From the NCBI GenBank assembly GCA_963796325.1, contig CAWCLF010000003.1:62001-126000 (forward strand): a DNA stretch of 64,000 nt, given 5' to 3'. Position numbers and translations under genes: made by a program. Positions 52,286-60,869 of the stretch are shown one piece after another (positions within the stretch are counted from its first letter, which is position 1; every line of letters begins with the position of its first letter). The notes beneath the pieces are model-generated. The model was not told the DNA's origin, made no database searches, and worked only from the letters and a program-made list of their open reading frames with translations. Source of the stretch: CAVYGN01 sp963796325. Its GTDB lineage: Bacteria > Spirochaetota > Brevinematia > Brevinematales > JAOACQ01.

Positions 52286-52695
52286 ACGATCTTGCCGATA
52301 ATGGACTTCTGCAGGGTTCCAGTGTCGTATAACGGATTCTTTCCCGGGCCTTTCTTCTTTATCGTAGCCGGTTTGTTCGGCATGTATTCTTTCGTGGTCA
52401 TTGTCCTCTTAACCTCGGCGGGCAGGATGACCGCAATCTTTTTAAGAGCGTCAATCGGGTCCTTGCCAGGATCGAACAGTGTGGTCAGAGTCTCCCGGCA
52501 CTTATTTCCGACTTCAGGTTTATCGAGAGTCGCCCTTAGAAACGAGCGTTCCGGGATGTTCTTCACGGGAACACCGAACTCGTTAGCGGTCGCGTAAAGG
52601 GCCACATCCGGATTGAAAACGCCGACCCGGACTTTCAGTTTTCCGGCTTTCTTGAGATTCCTGAGCAGAGCGGGGATTCTGTTTTTATCAGTCAT
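52282..52695 (-). CDS. HK97 gp10-like neck protein
   Basis: A 137-residue protein with the gp10-type pattern (ANEFGVPVKNIPERSFLRATLD, GKNPLYDTGTLQKSIIG). It fits the tail completion/head-tail joining family. Its start overlaps the connector gene by 8 bases. Confidence 0.75.
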   Translation of the reverse strand: MTDKNRIPALLRNLKKAGKLKVRVGVFNPDVALYATANEFGVPVKNIPERSFLRATLDKPEVGNKCRETLTTLFDPGKDPIDALKKIAVILPAEVKRTMTTKEYMPNKPATIKKKGPGKNPLYDTGTLQKSIIGKIV

Positions 52696-53080
52696 AAAAA
52701 TTCCTCACACGGCATCGACCTCTGCCGCCGACGATCATATAACCCATACCTATTGTGTTGTTGAGGAGCCTCTGGTATTCCCCTTCATACCCGCCGCCGG
52801 GAAGGTCCTTAAACTGCCCCATCAATTCAGTCGGGTTTGTAAAACCTGCCCTGATATCGGCAACACTCTTTTCCCTTATGATCCCATGTCCTTGTATCGT
52901 TATGTCGCTTGCCAGCGCCGAACCTACCGCGAAAACAAGAAGGTCATTAAACGGATCTTCATAAGACTGAACGCCGTCATTCGCGATCCTTCTTCCGGCC
53001 TGTTCAACCAGCGGATTCAACCGGCTGTCCGGTAGGTTTGTGCTCAGCGCCTGGTTGATCTGCTGGTTCGAGAAAGCCAT
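52688..53080 (-). CDS. head-tail connector protein
   Basis: A 130-residue helical protein (LPDSRLNPLVEQAGRRIANDG) following the capsid gene by 3 bases, the usual place of the first head-tail adaptor. A Gly-rich segment (GGRGRCRVRN) is near the end. Confidence 0.6.
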   Translation of the reverse strand: MAFSNQQINQALSTNLPDSRLNPLVEQAGRRIANDGVQSYEDPFNDLLVFAVGSALASDITIQGHGIIREKSVADIRAGFTNPTELMGQFKDLPGGGYEGEYQRLLNNTIGMGYMIVGGRGRCRVRNFYD

Positions 53081-53083
53081 AAA

Positions 53084-54061
53084 CTATATTCCCTGTCCGA
53101 CATAAATGGCAGCAGGCTGATAAACCAGCACACCGCCGGTTTTGAGCTTCACTCCGTACTTCGTGACTTCCGTCATATTGTCTATGTCGGGATTGGTCAT
53201 ATATATGTCCCTGACGACTGCAAGCTGCATATTCATAGGATCGCTGTCCATCATAAGGAAATAGTTCTGTCCGGAACCGTCCCCGTTATACGGATATGCC
53301 ACCTGGGAGAACATGACAAAATTCTCAATGTCGATGGACTTCTTGATCCAGTCCAATACTGTCAGATTGATATAATTCGAAAACGGTTCATTCAGCGCGG
53401 CCCAGGCCGAAGGAGGCACGACCAGCGTGTTAGGTTTGAAAATGCCGTCAGTCCCAAGTATCGCGGCATAAGCGACTCTTAAATCCGCCAGTATTTCCTG
53501 CGGGCTTTTATTGGCCCACATTCTGAGGTTTGCGGCACCTGCCACATTATTGGGGTTCGCAACACTCTGGGCGACTTGGGTCATGGTCCCTTTAAGAGTA
53601 CCGTAATACTGTGGGGCGAATATTCCGTTCAGGTTCATCGCCCCATATGAAGCGCCGCCTTTGAAAGCGCACATGGTTTCAGTTTCAAGTACGAACCTTC
53701 TGGCAGTCTCATTCCTCTGCATAGGCAGATTCACTACGGCACGGTTCCCGAATTTTTCCCTCATCCTTGTTGCCGCGATCTCTTCCTCGGTGTACTGGAC
53801 TCCGGTAACGGCAGTGTAAACCTGTTGGGTCGACTTGAATATTTCTTCACCGACAAACGGGATGTCTTTTGCAACACCGCCCGCCGCATAAAGTTTTGCG
53901 GAACCCTTGCGGTTGTAAATTTCATAACCGATTATGACGGCGTCCGGATCAAATTCGTTAGTAACAGGGAATATCTCCCTTGTCTTTAGCTCTTCCTCTA
54001 CCGGTGTTAGGAGGATCTTCTTGATCTGTTCAATATCTCTTATTTCTAACCTTACAGCCAT
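53084..54061 (-). CDS. major capsid protein (DUF2184-like)
   Basis: A 325-residue protein with the pattern of DUF2184 capsid proteins: an N-terminal extension, a central segment with ANKSPQEILADLRVAYAAILG, and PNTLVVPPSAWAALNEPFSN near residue 210. It should form the icosahedral shell. Ends in beta structure (GGVLVYQPAAIYVGQGI). Confidence 0.82.
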   Translation of the reverse strand: MAVRLEIRDIEQIKKILLTPVEEELKTREIFPVTNEFDPDAVIIGYEIYNRKGSAKLYAAGGVAKDIPFVGEEIFKSTQQVYTAVTGVQYTEEEIAATRMREKFGNRAVVNLPMQRNETARRFVLETETMCAFKGGASYGAMNLNGIFAPQYYGTLKGTMTQVAQSVANPNNVAGAANLRMWANKSPQEILADLRVAYAAILGTDGIFKPNTLVVPPSAWAALNEPFSNYINLTVLDWIKKSIDIENFVMFSQVAYPYNGDGSGQNYFLMMDSDPMNMQLAVVRDIYMTNPDIDNMTEVTKYGVKLKTGGVLVYQPAAIYVGQGI

Positions 54062-54080
54062 ACCTTAAAATCCTCCCCGA

Positions 54081-54998
54081 TTAATCATCTGTGTTGGCAA
54101 ACGATAATAAGCCGCCAAGCTCGATCTGGACTATGCCTGGCCCGGTCGTTGTTTCGTTGAACCTCGCTCCCGAGGTTATGCGGGTCGTCTTCCCGACGAT
54201 GACGGTCGTTCTGAAGTTCCCGGGCGCATCCGGCGCAGGGGTATCGAAACCCGGAGTAGTGTCAATTGATCCAGGCACGGGAGCCGCCACGTTTACAAAA
54301 CCGGTTAATCCGGTAAAGAGACCGCTGTCCTGTATCGAGACATTGGATTCGAGACCGATGATAGCCGAAGTGATGGCAATCGTGCTTCCGGAAAGAGCTG
54401 CAATAGCTGCACCGCCAAGAGCCGTATTGATCGCGGCGATTAAAGCGGTGAATGTCTGGGCGGCGCTTCCGAGTATGGAAACGCTGACCGGTTCGCCGTT
54501 GACCATAACGGTTGCAGTGTATACCGTGGAATTATTCGCAAGGCCTGTTGCGTTGGAACCGACCAGAGCTCCAGAAAAGTTTGCTGAATCAAATCCGGCA
54601 GTTCCACCATTAGGTGTATGACGGATTCGAACCGGTGAAAGCGGATTTACCGCCTCTTCACAGTAGACCGTTATAAAGCCTCTGTCCTTGATTCCCATCA
54701 AATCGCCGGGGCTGTACCTGTCGATATGGATGAGATCAAAGGGGTTCACACCAGTCGCATCTTTGCTTACGACTGCGACCCCGATAAACTTGCTTCCGGC
54801 CTGCGCATATATCTTGGCCTGGTTGAAAGCGTCACCCTGTTTGCAGGCGCAGCCGAAGGGAATAGCATTTACGTCCTCGGCCTGATATGTTCTCGAATAA
54901 CCATTGTCCTGTTCGTTTTGCGGGGATTCGCCGAGCATGCGGTCCGGGAATGACCCGATCAACCTTTTACCGACCGGAATATAATTAATGTCAGACAT
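54081..54998 (-). CDS. capsid decoration/structural protein with inserted domain
   Basis: A 305-residue protein preceding the capsid gene, with an N-terminal part resembling DUF2190-type cement proteins (GVAVVSKDATGVNPFDL, GDLMGIKDRGFITVYCEEAV). A central domain of about 80 residues (about 155-235: ATVMVNGEPVSVSIL, FTALIAAINTALGG, SIQDSGLFTGLTGF) looks like the insertion in the sheath. Overlaps the protease gene by 8 bases. Confidence 0.72.
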   Translation of the reverse strand: MSDINYIPVGKRLIGSFPDRMLGESPQNEQDNGYSRTYQAEDVNAIPFGCACKQGDAFNQAKIYAQAGSKFIGVAVVSKDATGVNPFDLIHIDRYSPGDLMGIKDRGFITVYCEEAVNPLSPVRIRHTPNGGTAGFDSANFSGALVGSNATGLANNSTVYTATVMVNGEPVSVSILGSAAQTFTALIAAINTALGGAAIAALSGSTIAITSAIIGLESNVSIQDSGLFTGLTGFVNVAAPVPGSIDTTPGFDTPAPDAPGNFRTTVIVGKTTRITSGARFNETTTGPGIVQIELGGLLSFANTDD

Positions 54999-56433
54999 TT
55001 GCCTGTCCTCTCTTCCTGTTTTTAAAATAGAATGTCATGTTGTCCCTCGCCTCATTTTCATCGAAGGAAACGCCGTTTCGGGCATTACCGCCGGTTTTAG
55101 AGGATAGTCCTGAGAACTCGTCCGCTTCTTTTTTCTTCAGGCCGATTGATGCCTTGTAATAGGCGTTCACTTCGACATCTTTGAGTGACGCACCGTCAAC
55201 TCCGATGGACGAAGATGAGATAATCTCCCTCTTTATCCGCTCGGACGACTTGTTGGCGCAGTCAACGCCGAAAAGTTTTGCCTGTTCCATCACCTCGACA
55301 CGTTCAAGGACGGCGGCGTTCAGCATTGTATCGAACTCCTGCTTCCTGGCCTCGGCCTGTGCCTTCAACGCGGAAATTACAGCGTCTTTCGTATCAAGGG
55401 CAATCTTGTCGGGACCGTTCCCTCTGGATGCTTTCAGCGCCGCAAGTTCTGCCTTGACGGAAGCCAGAGCGTTTTCGGCTTCGTCATGCGCGGCTTTTAC
55501 TGCAGAGAGTTCCTTATGGATCACATCCTGGACCTGAATATCGCTGCCGTCGATAGCTCTATATGTAAGCATTTTACAGGATGCCGATGCGTCTCCGCCT
55601 TCGACCTTCCAATTTTTGCCCATACTTATTTCCTCCTTTGAATCTGCTTCTTTTTTCGTTTCTTTATCATCTTTCTTGTCTGGATTTAACTCCGGATATT
55701 TTTTATATACTGCTTTCTGGACCTGTGCTTCATACTTTGTACCGGAGCATCTTGCGAGGGCGTTCCTCGCATGCGATAAGTCCGGAATGGGGAATTTTCT
55801 CTCATCGGGGACCGCGAACTCGCTGTCTTCCATGTCGTTTCTTTGTTTCGATGACAGCACATTATTTCCCTGAAAATCGTCCTCATCGAAGCCAGCGCAG
55901 TCGAAATTGATCTTCACATCAGATCCGGCGCGACCTTTCTGTACAATCGCAACATGGTTGATTCTCATTTCTTTTTGTTCGCTGTCGTAGGATTCCCCGT
56001 TGAATGTGCCTGGTTTCTCAGCTTCCCTGAAAATGAAACCAATGGAGGCTTCACGGATATTGTCTTTCACGATCTTGTTGATGAGGTTCTTGTCATAGAT
56101 GGTTACGTTTGCCTGAAGAGTGTCGCTGGCCACGATGGGGGTTGAGATGGAACCCCTCGAATAGTCCTTGTAATTTTCGTTGTTCAGCAGGATATACCGG
56201 CCATTCTCGCGGGGATGGCCATCGGTTACAGGGATGCCGTCTGCGGAAGTCAGGGTGTCGGTAGAGAATAGGTCCTCAGGAAGTTTTGCACGTTTCTTCA
56301 GTACCGGCTGGCCGTTTCCTCCCTGGACATAATACGGAAATACGCCGGGCCTTGCAATCGTGATCCTGGCCTTGAGAAAGTCTTGACCAATCTCGATATT
56401 ATCGAATGCAGCGTTATCACTTGAATAGACCAC
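54991..56433 (-). CDS. capsid maturation protease (DUF2213-like) with scaffold-like C-terminus
   Basis: A 480-residue protein. The N-terminal 180 residues match DUF2213 proteases (ITIARPGVFPYYVQGG, PVTDGHPRENGRY with His, NIREASIGFIF with Ser). Residues about 200-290 form a charged linker (KKDDKETKKEADSKEEI). Residues 290-400 are helical and Ala/Glu-rich as in scaffolds. Starts with GTG at 56433 with GAGGG upstream. It is the first phage gene left in the block; nothing for portal or terminase lies above it. Confidence 0.8.
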   Translation of the reverse strand: MVYSSDNAAFDNIEIGQDFLKARITIARPGVFPYYVQGGNGQPVLKKRAKLPEDLFSTDTLTSADGIPVTDGHPRENGRYILLNNENYKDYSRGSISTPIVASDTLQANVTIYDKNLINKIVKDNIREASIGFIFREAEKPGTFNGESYDSEQKEMRINHVAIVQKGRAGSDVKINFDCAGFDEDDFQGNNVLSSKQRNDMEDSEFAVPDERKFPIPDLSHARNALARCSGTKYEAQVQKAVYKKYPELNPDKKDDKETKKEADSKEEISMGKNWKVEGGDASASCKMLTYRAIDGSDIQVQDVIHKELSAVKAAHDEAENALASVKAELAALKASRGNGPDKIALDTKDAVISALKAQAEARKQEFDTMLNAAVLERVEVMEQAKLFGVDCANKSSERIKREIISSSSIGVDGASLKDVEVNAYYKASIGLKKKEADEFSGLSSKTGGNARNGVSFDENEARDNMTFYFKNRKRGQANV

Positions 56434-56491
56434 TAAATTCCCTCTTTATCTTATAGCCTATATTTTACTTTCTGGGAGGGGGTGAGACAAG

Positions 56492-56539
56492 GCGTGAAAT
56501 TCGCTCAACGACTCTCAACTGCGCGAAATTCGCTCAATG
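56492..56539. repeat. direct repeat at the phage/restriction junction
   Basis: Two 19-base copies (GCGTGAAATTCGCTCAACG at 56492-56510 and GCGCGAAATTCGCTCAATG at 56521-56539) with two mismatches, spaced 29 bases start to start. They lie just beyond the 5' end of the remaining phage block, so they may mark a recombination junction or an operator. Confidence 0.7.
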
Positions 56540-56549
56540 CAAAATATTT

Positions 56550-56578
56550 TTGACAGGGCATAAATTTTATGTAATAAT
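56550..56578 (+). promoter_or_regulatory. predicted promoter of the nuclease-like gene
   Basis: A perfect TTGACA (56550-56555) followed after 16-17 bases by TAATAA/AATAAT. The TTGGTTTAACCAA palindrome (56584-56596) lies at the predicted start of transcription. Confidence 0.55.
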
Positions 56579-56583
56579 TTTGG

Positions 56584-56625
56584 TTGGTTTAACCAATAAG
56601 AAATAAACTAAAATATCATGATATT
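56584..56625. promoter_or_regulatory. palindromes before the nuclease-like gene, possible operator
   Basis: TTGGTTTAACCAA (56584-56596) and a perfect 14-base palindrome AATATCATGATATT (56612-56625), which ends at the base before the ATG. No ribosome site is visible. A regulator binding site overlapping the translation start would give tight control, as seen in restriction systems. Confidence 0.45.
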
Positions 56626-58053
56626 ATGAAAAGTAACTTTGAAATAAAGATTGGAAAAATAAATTTAGTGAATGTTCTTGGTTATGGAGCGTCACTAATA
56701 CTAAACAAGTTCAAACGAGATATCCCAATAGAATTTTTTCCCTTAACTTCAAATCATGAAAGGATGTTGGTAAGCCCTTGGGATGTTTCAGATATAAACT
56801 ATTACGCAATCTTGAATTCTCATGAATTTAATACAAAAACTATAACACAGAACGAATATTTTTATATTATAAATGACTACCTTGGTTTTGATGATGATAG
56901 AACTTCTATTATTACCGAAGGAAATTTTACAGATAGTGAAAAACTATTGTTAATATTGTGGGGACATTCAAGAAAACAGTTTTGGTATCAAGAAAAATTT
57001 AGAATCCGGGATGAATTTAATCGACAAGTTGAGTTGCTTGAAATATTAGCTACGGATAAAAAATTTGATCTCGATAATGCTTGTAAAAATGAAACTGGTT
57101 TTTCTATATATGAATATCGTTTACTTTTGTATTATCTAACAGCACTTGGCCTTCAAAACACTGATTTAACAGAAATAAAAGTTCCTGAAAATTTTACAAA
57201 AGAAATTTCTTTTCTGACTGTAGAAAATGTTATTGAAATTAGGAATAAACTAGCTACAGATTATAGCGATATTAGAAAATCTCTTTTCAAAGAGGAATCT
57301 TTCTATATTTATCCTATTATTCGTACAAATAGTAATCAATATCTAAATTTAAATCAATATTTCCTCTTCCGCAAACCTGTTGAGGGACCCCTTTGGTCAA
57401 TAAGAAACTACTATAAAAAAAAGAGGTCTAAAGAATTTTTAACTTTTTATGGTGACTTATTTGAAAGGTACGTATCAAAATTGCTGAATTATTATGTTCC
57501 TACTGACATGTTTAATAGAATTCAAAGTTCAAATGATATAAAACTAGCGGATTGGTTTTTAGAAACCCCTTCTTATAGAATAATCATTGAACAAAAAGCG
57601 TTTTTACCAGAACTTGCAATAATGGGTAAATTTCCAGATCTACAAAAATTGCTGAAATATTTAGAAAAATATGAAAAAGGCATAATTCAGTTAGATTCAA
57701 CCGAGGTTAAATACCCGAGTAATAAAGTTACATTAAAAATATTACTGCATTACGATTTAATGAACATCTCAAATGGAATAATAAAAGATCATATAATGGA
57801 AAGATTATCAAAAAACCTAAGATCAACAAACGATATTTATTTTATGGATATAACATCGTTTGAAAGACTACTACAAATTTACAAAACAAATATTGAACTG
57901 TTTGAGATCATACTGAAAGAAAAAAAAGAAAACTCAGACGGTACTTCAAAAAGTGGTTTTGAATATGAACAAATTCTTGATAAGCATCTTGCAAAGGATG
58001 AATTAAACCTTTTCTCAAAAAAAGATCATTGGTCAACATATTTCTTTCAGTAA
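56626..58053 (+). CDS. predicted PD-(D/E)XK-type nuclease-like protein
   Basis: A 475-residue AT-rich protein. A helical N-terminal region (1-270) precedes a C-terminal domain with FYGDLFERYVSKLL (about 280) and then LADWFLETPSYRIIIEQKA, in which Asp309 and Glu322-x-Lys324 fit the D...ExK core of restriction-type nucleases. No known family recognised. It is alone on the plus strand, converging on the type I restriction genes. It may be a separate restriction or defence factor. The nuclease call rests on one motif. Confidence 0.45.
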   Translation: MKSNFEIKIGKINLVNVLGYGASLILNKFKRDIPIEFFPLTSNHERMLVSPWDVSDINYYAILNSHEFNTKTITQNEYFYIINDYLGFDDDRTSIITEGNFTDSEKLLLILWGHSRKQFWYQEKFRIRDEFNRQVELLEILATDKKFDLDNACKNETGFSIYEYRLLLYYLTALGLQNTDLTEIKVPENFTKEISFLTVENVIEIRNKLATDYSDIRKSLFKEESFYIYPIIRTNSNQYLNLNQYFLFRKPVEGPLWSIRNYYKKKRSKEFLTFYGDLFERYVSKLLNYYVPTDMFNRIQSSNDIKLADWFLETPSYRIIIEQKAFLPELAIMGKFPDLQKLLKYLEKYEKGIIQLDSTEVKYPSNKVTLKILLHYDLMNISNGIIKDHIMERLSKNLRSTNDIYFMDITSFERLLQIYKTNIELFEIILKEKKENSDGTSKSGFEYEQILDKHLAKDELNLFSKKDHWSTYFFQ

Positions 58054-58137
58054 ACAAATCAGAATGCTTCAGTGATATCAAGTATGCTAATATTGAAAAC
58101 ATTAAAAGGATTAAATTCATGTCAATTTAATTAGTTT

Positions 58138-59754
58138 CTATTTTGATAATGGAATAACAGGCAACCCCAGTTCCTTAAGGAAGTTATTATGTTTTTCAGT
58201 TGCTTCCACTATTTTCTTTTCCAATTCAACTAATTCTATATTTACTGTCTGGATATCAATTTCTTCTTCTGGAATAGAAATGCTAATATAGCGCGACATA
58301 TTCAGATTATAATCATTGTGAGCAATTTCCTCCATAGAAACCCTACGAGAATAGCGATCTTCTTCTTTTCGGAACTGATAAGTCGAAACAATCTTTTCAA
58401 TGTGTTCCGGCAGTAAGTAATTTTGCCGCTTGCCCTTCTCAAAATACTCGCTTGCATTAATAAAGAGAACATCATCCGGTTTTTTGCATTTTTTTAGTAC
58501 TAGAATGCAAACGGGAATACCCGTTGAGAAAAATAGATTTGCAGGAAGGCCGATAACTGTATCTATATTTCCATCTATTAAAAGTTTGCGGCGAATGCGT
58601 TCCTCGACGCCACCTCGGAACAAAACACCATGGGGCAGAATGATTGCCATAGTTCCACCATCCGCGAGGAAGTGAAATCCATGAATAAGAAAAGCAAAAT
58701 CAGCTGCCGACCTGGGTGCCAATCCATAATTTTTAAAGCGAAAATCCTCTCCCATCGCTTCAGTCGGTTCCCAACGTAAGCTGAATGGAGGATTGGCTAC
58801 TATCGCATCAAAATGAAGCTTTTTAGCTGGGTTTTCTTCTTTAAGAATATCCCAGTCGTTTATCAATGAATCACCATGATGTATTTCGAATTCAGAATCC
58901 TTAACTCCATGAAGCAACATATTCATACGGGCAAGGTTATAGGTGGTAATGTTATTTTCTTGACCATAGATCTTGCCTATGCCATGCGGGCCAACTTGTT
59001 TACGTACATTAAGAAGCAGAGAACCAGAACCGCAAGCGAAATCAAGAACTTTTTCCAGTTTTAACCTTTTACCTGTCGATGGTTCCTGACTGTCGAGAGT
59101 TACAATTTCGGAGAGAATGCTAGAAATCTGCTGGGGGGTGTAGAATTCCCCTGCCTTTTTACCTGAGCCTGCCGCGAACTGACCGATTAGGTATTCATAG
59201 GCGTCACCTAGAATATCACTTGAGGTGGAGAACTGGGAAATTCCTTCGGCTATCTTGGCGATTATCGTACAGAGTTTTGCATTACGCGCTGTATAATCCC
59301 TGCCCAACTTATCAGAAGACAGATTGATTTCTGAGAACAATCCCTGAAAGGCACTTTCAAACGATTCATTCTCAATATAGCGAAAACCTTTTCCAAGAGT
59401 ATTTAGCAATTCATTATCTTTAATTCGTGCCATCTCAGCGATGCTGCTCCATAGATATTCAGGTTTGATAACATAGTGCACTTTTCGTCGCATTTGCTTT
59501 TCAAATTGATCAATATCATCAGAATTGTTTCTATACCAGAGACTCAAGGGAGGGGTGTTAGGTTCTATGGTATTAACTGGATAATCCTTCCCCAGTTCCT
59601 TTTGTGCTGCTGTTTCGTAATTATCAGAAAGATATCGTAAAAACAAAAAGGACAGCATATAATCTCGGAAGTCGTCGGCATTCATCGCTCCGCGCAGATC
59701 ATCGGCTATGGACCATAGTGTATTGCCCAGGGCCTGTTGTTCTTTCATCGTCAT
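58138..59754 (-). CDS. hsdM: type I restriction-modification methyltransferase subunit
   Basis: A 538-residue adenine-N6 methyltransferase subunit. Seen: the N-terminal HsdM_N helical domain, the SAM motif DFACGSGSLLLN, and NPPFSL (catalytic NPPF). The C-terminus is a coiled coil that docks with HsdS. ATG at 59754 has GAGGTG upstream. It is the last gene of the operon hsdR-hsdS-ATPase-hsdM. Confidence 0.95.
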   Translation of the reverse strand: MTMKEQQALGNTLWSIADDLRGAMNADDFRDYMLSFLFLRYLSDNYETAAQKELGKDYPVNTIEPNTPPLSLWYRNNSDDIDQFEKQMRRKVHYVIKPEYLWSSIAEMARIKDNELLNTLGKGFRYIENESFESAFQGLFSEINLSSDKLGRDYTARNAKLCTIIAKIAEGISQFSTSSDILGDAYEYLIGQFAAGSGKKAGEFYTPQQISSILSEIVTLDSQEPSTGKRLKLEKVLDFACGSGSLLLNVRKQVGPHGIGKIYGQENNITTYNLARMNMLLHGVKDSEFEIHHGDSLINDWDILKEENPAKKLHFDAIVANPPFSLRWEPTEAMGEDFRFKNYGLAPRSAADFAFLIHGFHFLADGGTMAIILPHGVLFRGGVEERIRRKLLIDGNIDTVIGLPANLFFSTGIPVCILVLKKCKKPDDVLFINASEYFEKGKRQNYLLPEHIEKIVSTYQFRKEEDRYSRRVSMEEIAHNDYNLNMSRYISISIPEEEIDIQTVNIELVELEKKIVEATEKHNNFLKELGLPVIPLSK

Positions 59755-59762
59755 TATTCACC

Positions 59763-60869
59763 TCAATGAAGTACAAAATTATACTTACTCTGCAATTTTT
59801 CAAATATATCCTTGAAAAGTTTCTCATTATCCGGCACTAAAGCTTTAGCTTCGTAACGAAATACATACTTATGTGATAATGTATTAATGATACGTGTTAC
59901 TTCATCTGCATCTGTTAATCCGATTTGTTCCAACACATAAGAAATTCGTCCAACTCCAAGAAAAGACGCAATATTTTCTAATACTTGTCTCAACAATGCA
60001 AAATGATAAGCATAAAGTTCTCCCTGATTGAGGGAAGAATTAAGCGTTTGCATCAATTCCAAGTGATATAAGAAGACATCTTTGTCATGTTTAAGAAGTT
60101 GGAACTCTTTATCTTTTTTCTTGAGAATATACAACTGCGTCTGATTCTTATATGCATCAGCTTTTTCACCTTTCTTCAGCCAGTCCGCTAAAATTGAAAA
60201 GAAGCCTACATGATGAGTAGTGACGATAATTTTCCGGCTGGAAAAATGGTTATCAACTAAATTCATCAATGTCGATGCTGTAACGAAAATATTATGGTCG
60301 TCCAGACTGGAAACCGGATCATCAATAAAGAAATGGCTGGTTTGTTCACCAGTCCATCCCTCAATGTCGAATAAACTCAGGAAGAAACACCAGATAAAGA
60401 TCTGCTCCTCACCTCGGGAAATCTTAATACTTTCATCAGAAACTGTCGTGGCTTCTTCATCCATTAAAATAAATTTAATTGATTCAATCCCATCAGCAAT
60501 GTTTTCGTGGAAATTAAAAATAAAATCAAATTTTGGTTTGTAAGAAGATAATTTATCGCGGAGGTTATCTTCATCCAATGATGCATGGAATTGATTTAGG
60601 CTACTTTTTTGTATTTTTAACAGTATATCTGTTCCGTCATTATCACTATCGTTATCCCAATAAAATAAATCCTCACTATAAGCATTGTAATATACACCTG
60701 TATGGTTTCCGCCTTTCCTCTCCTTGGTGATGTCCTTATAAGCTACGGATAACCGTGTTTTACCCGTACAGTTAAAAGCAAAGATTAGAATTATGTTCTT
60801 ACTTAAGTCAAAAAGTTGATTAGCAATATTTGTAATATCCAAGTTTTGGTTTTTTGTTTTTTCGCTCAT
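59763..60869 (-). CDS. PrrC/RloA-like ABC-type ATPase of a type I restriction locus
   Basis: A 368-residue protein with an ABC-type ATPase core: Walker A AFNCTGKT (31-38), where the first Gly is Ala, an ABC signature-like SRGEE (151-155) and Walker B FFIDDPVSSLDD (180-191). The C-terminal region (about 230-368) holds no recognised nuclease motif. Proteins of this type sit inside type I restriction operons and are often labelled anticodon nucleases by analogy with PrrC. Whether it cuts tRNA is not shown. It overlaps hsdS by 4 bases (ATGA), so it is translationally coupled. Confidence 0.7.
   Translation of the reverse strand: MSEKTKNQNLDITNIANQLFDLSKNIILIFAFNCTGKTRLSVAYKDITKERKGGNHTGVYYNAYSEDLFYWDNDSDNDGTDILLKIQKSSLNQFHASLDEDNLRDKLSSYKPKFDFIFNFHENIADGIESIKFILMDEEATTVSDESIKISRGEEQIFIWCFFLSLFDIEGWTGEQTSHFFIDDPVSSLDDHNIFVTASTLMNLVDNHFSSRKIIVTTHHVGFFSILADWLKKGEKADAYKNQTQLYILKKKDKEFQLLKHDKDVFLYHLELMQTLNSSLNQGELYAYHFALLRQVLENIASFLGVGRISYVLEQIGLTDADEVTRIINTLSHKYVFRYEAKALVPDNEKLFKDIFEKLQSKYNFVLH

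Larger units (their letters stand above)
39577..56433 (-). mobile_element. contractile-tail (myovirus-type) prophage structural block
   Basis: About 24 minus-strand genes in standard phage order, tightly spaced: capsid protease/scaffold, decoration, capsid, connectors, tail terminator, sheath, tube, chaperones, tape measure, baseplate, fibre, lysis. Portal and terminase, expected above 56433, are missing. Regulation, replication and packaging genes are not seen in the window. Confidence 0.93.
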
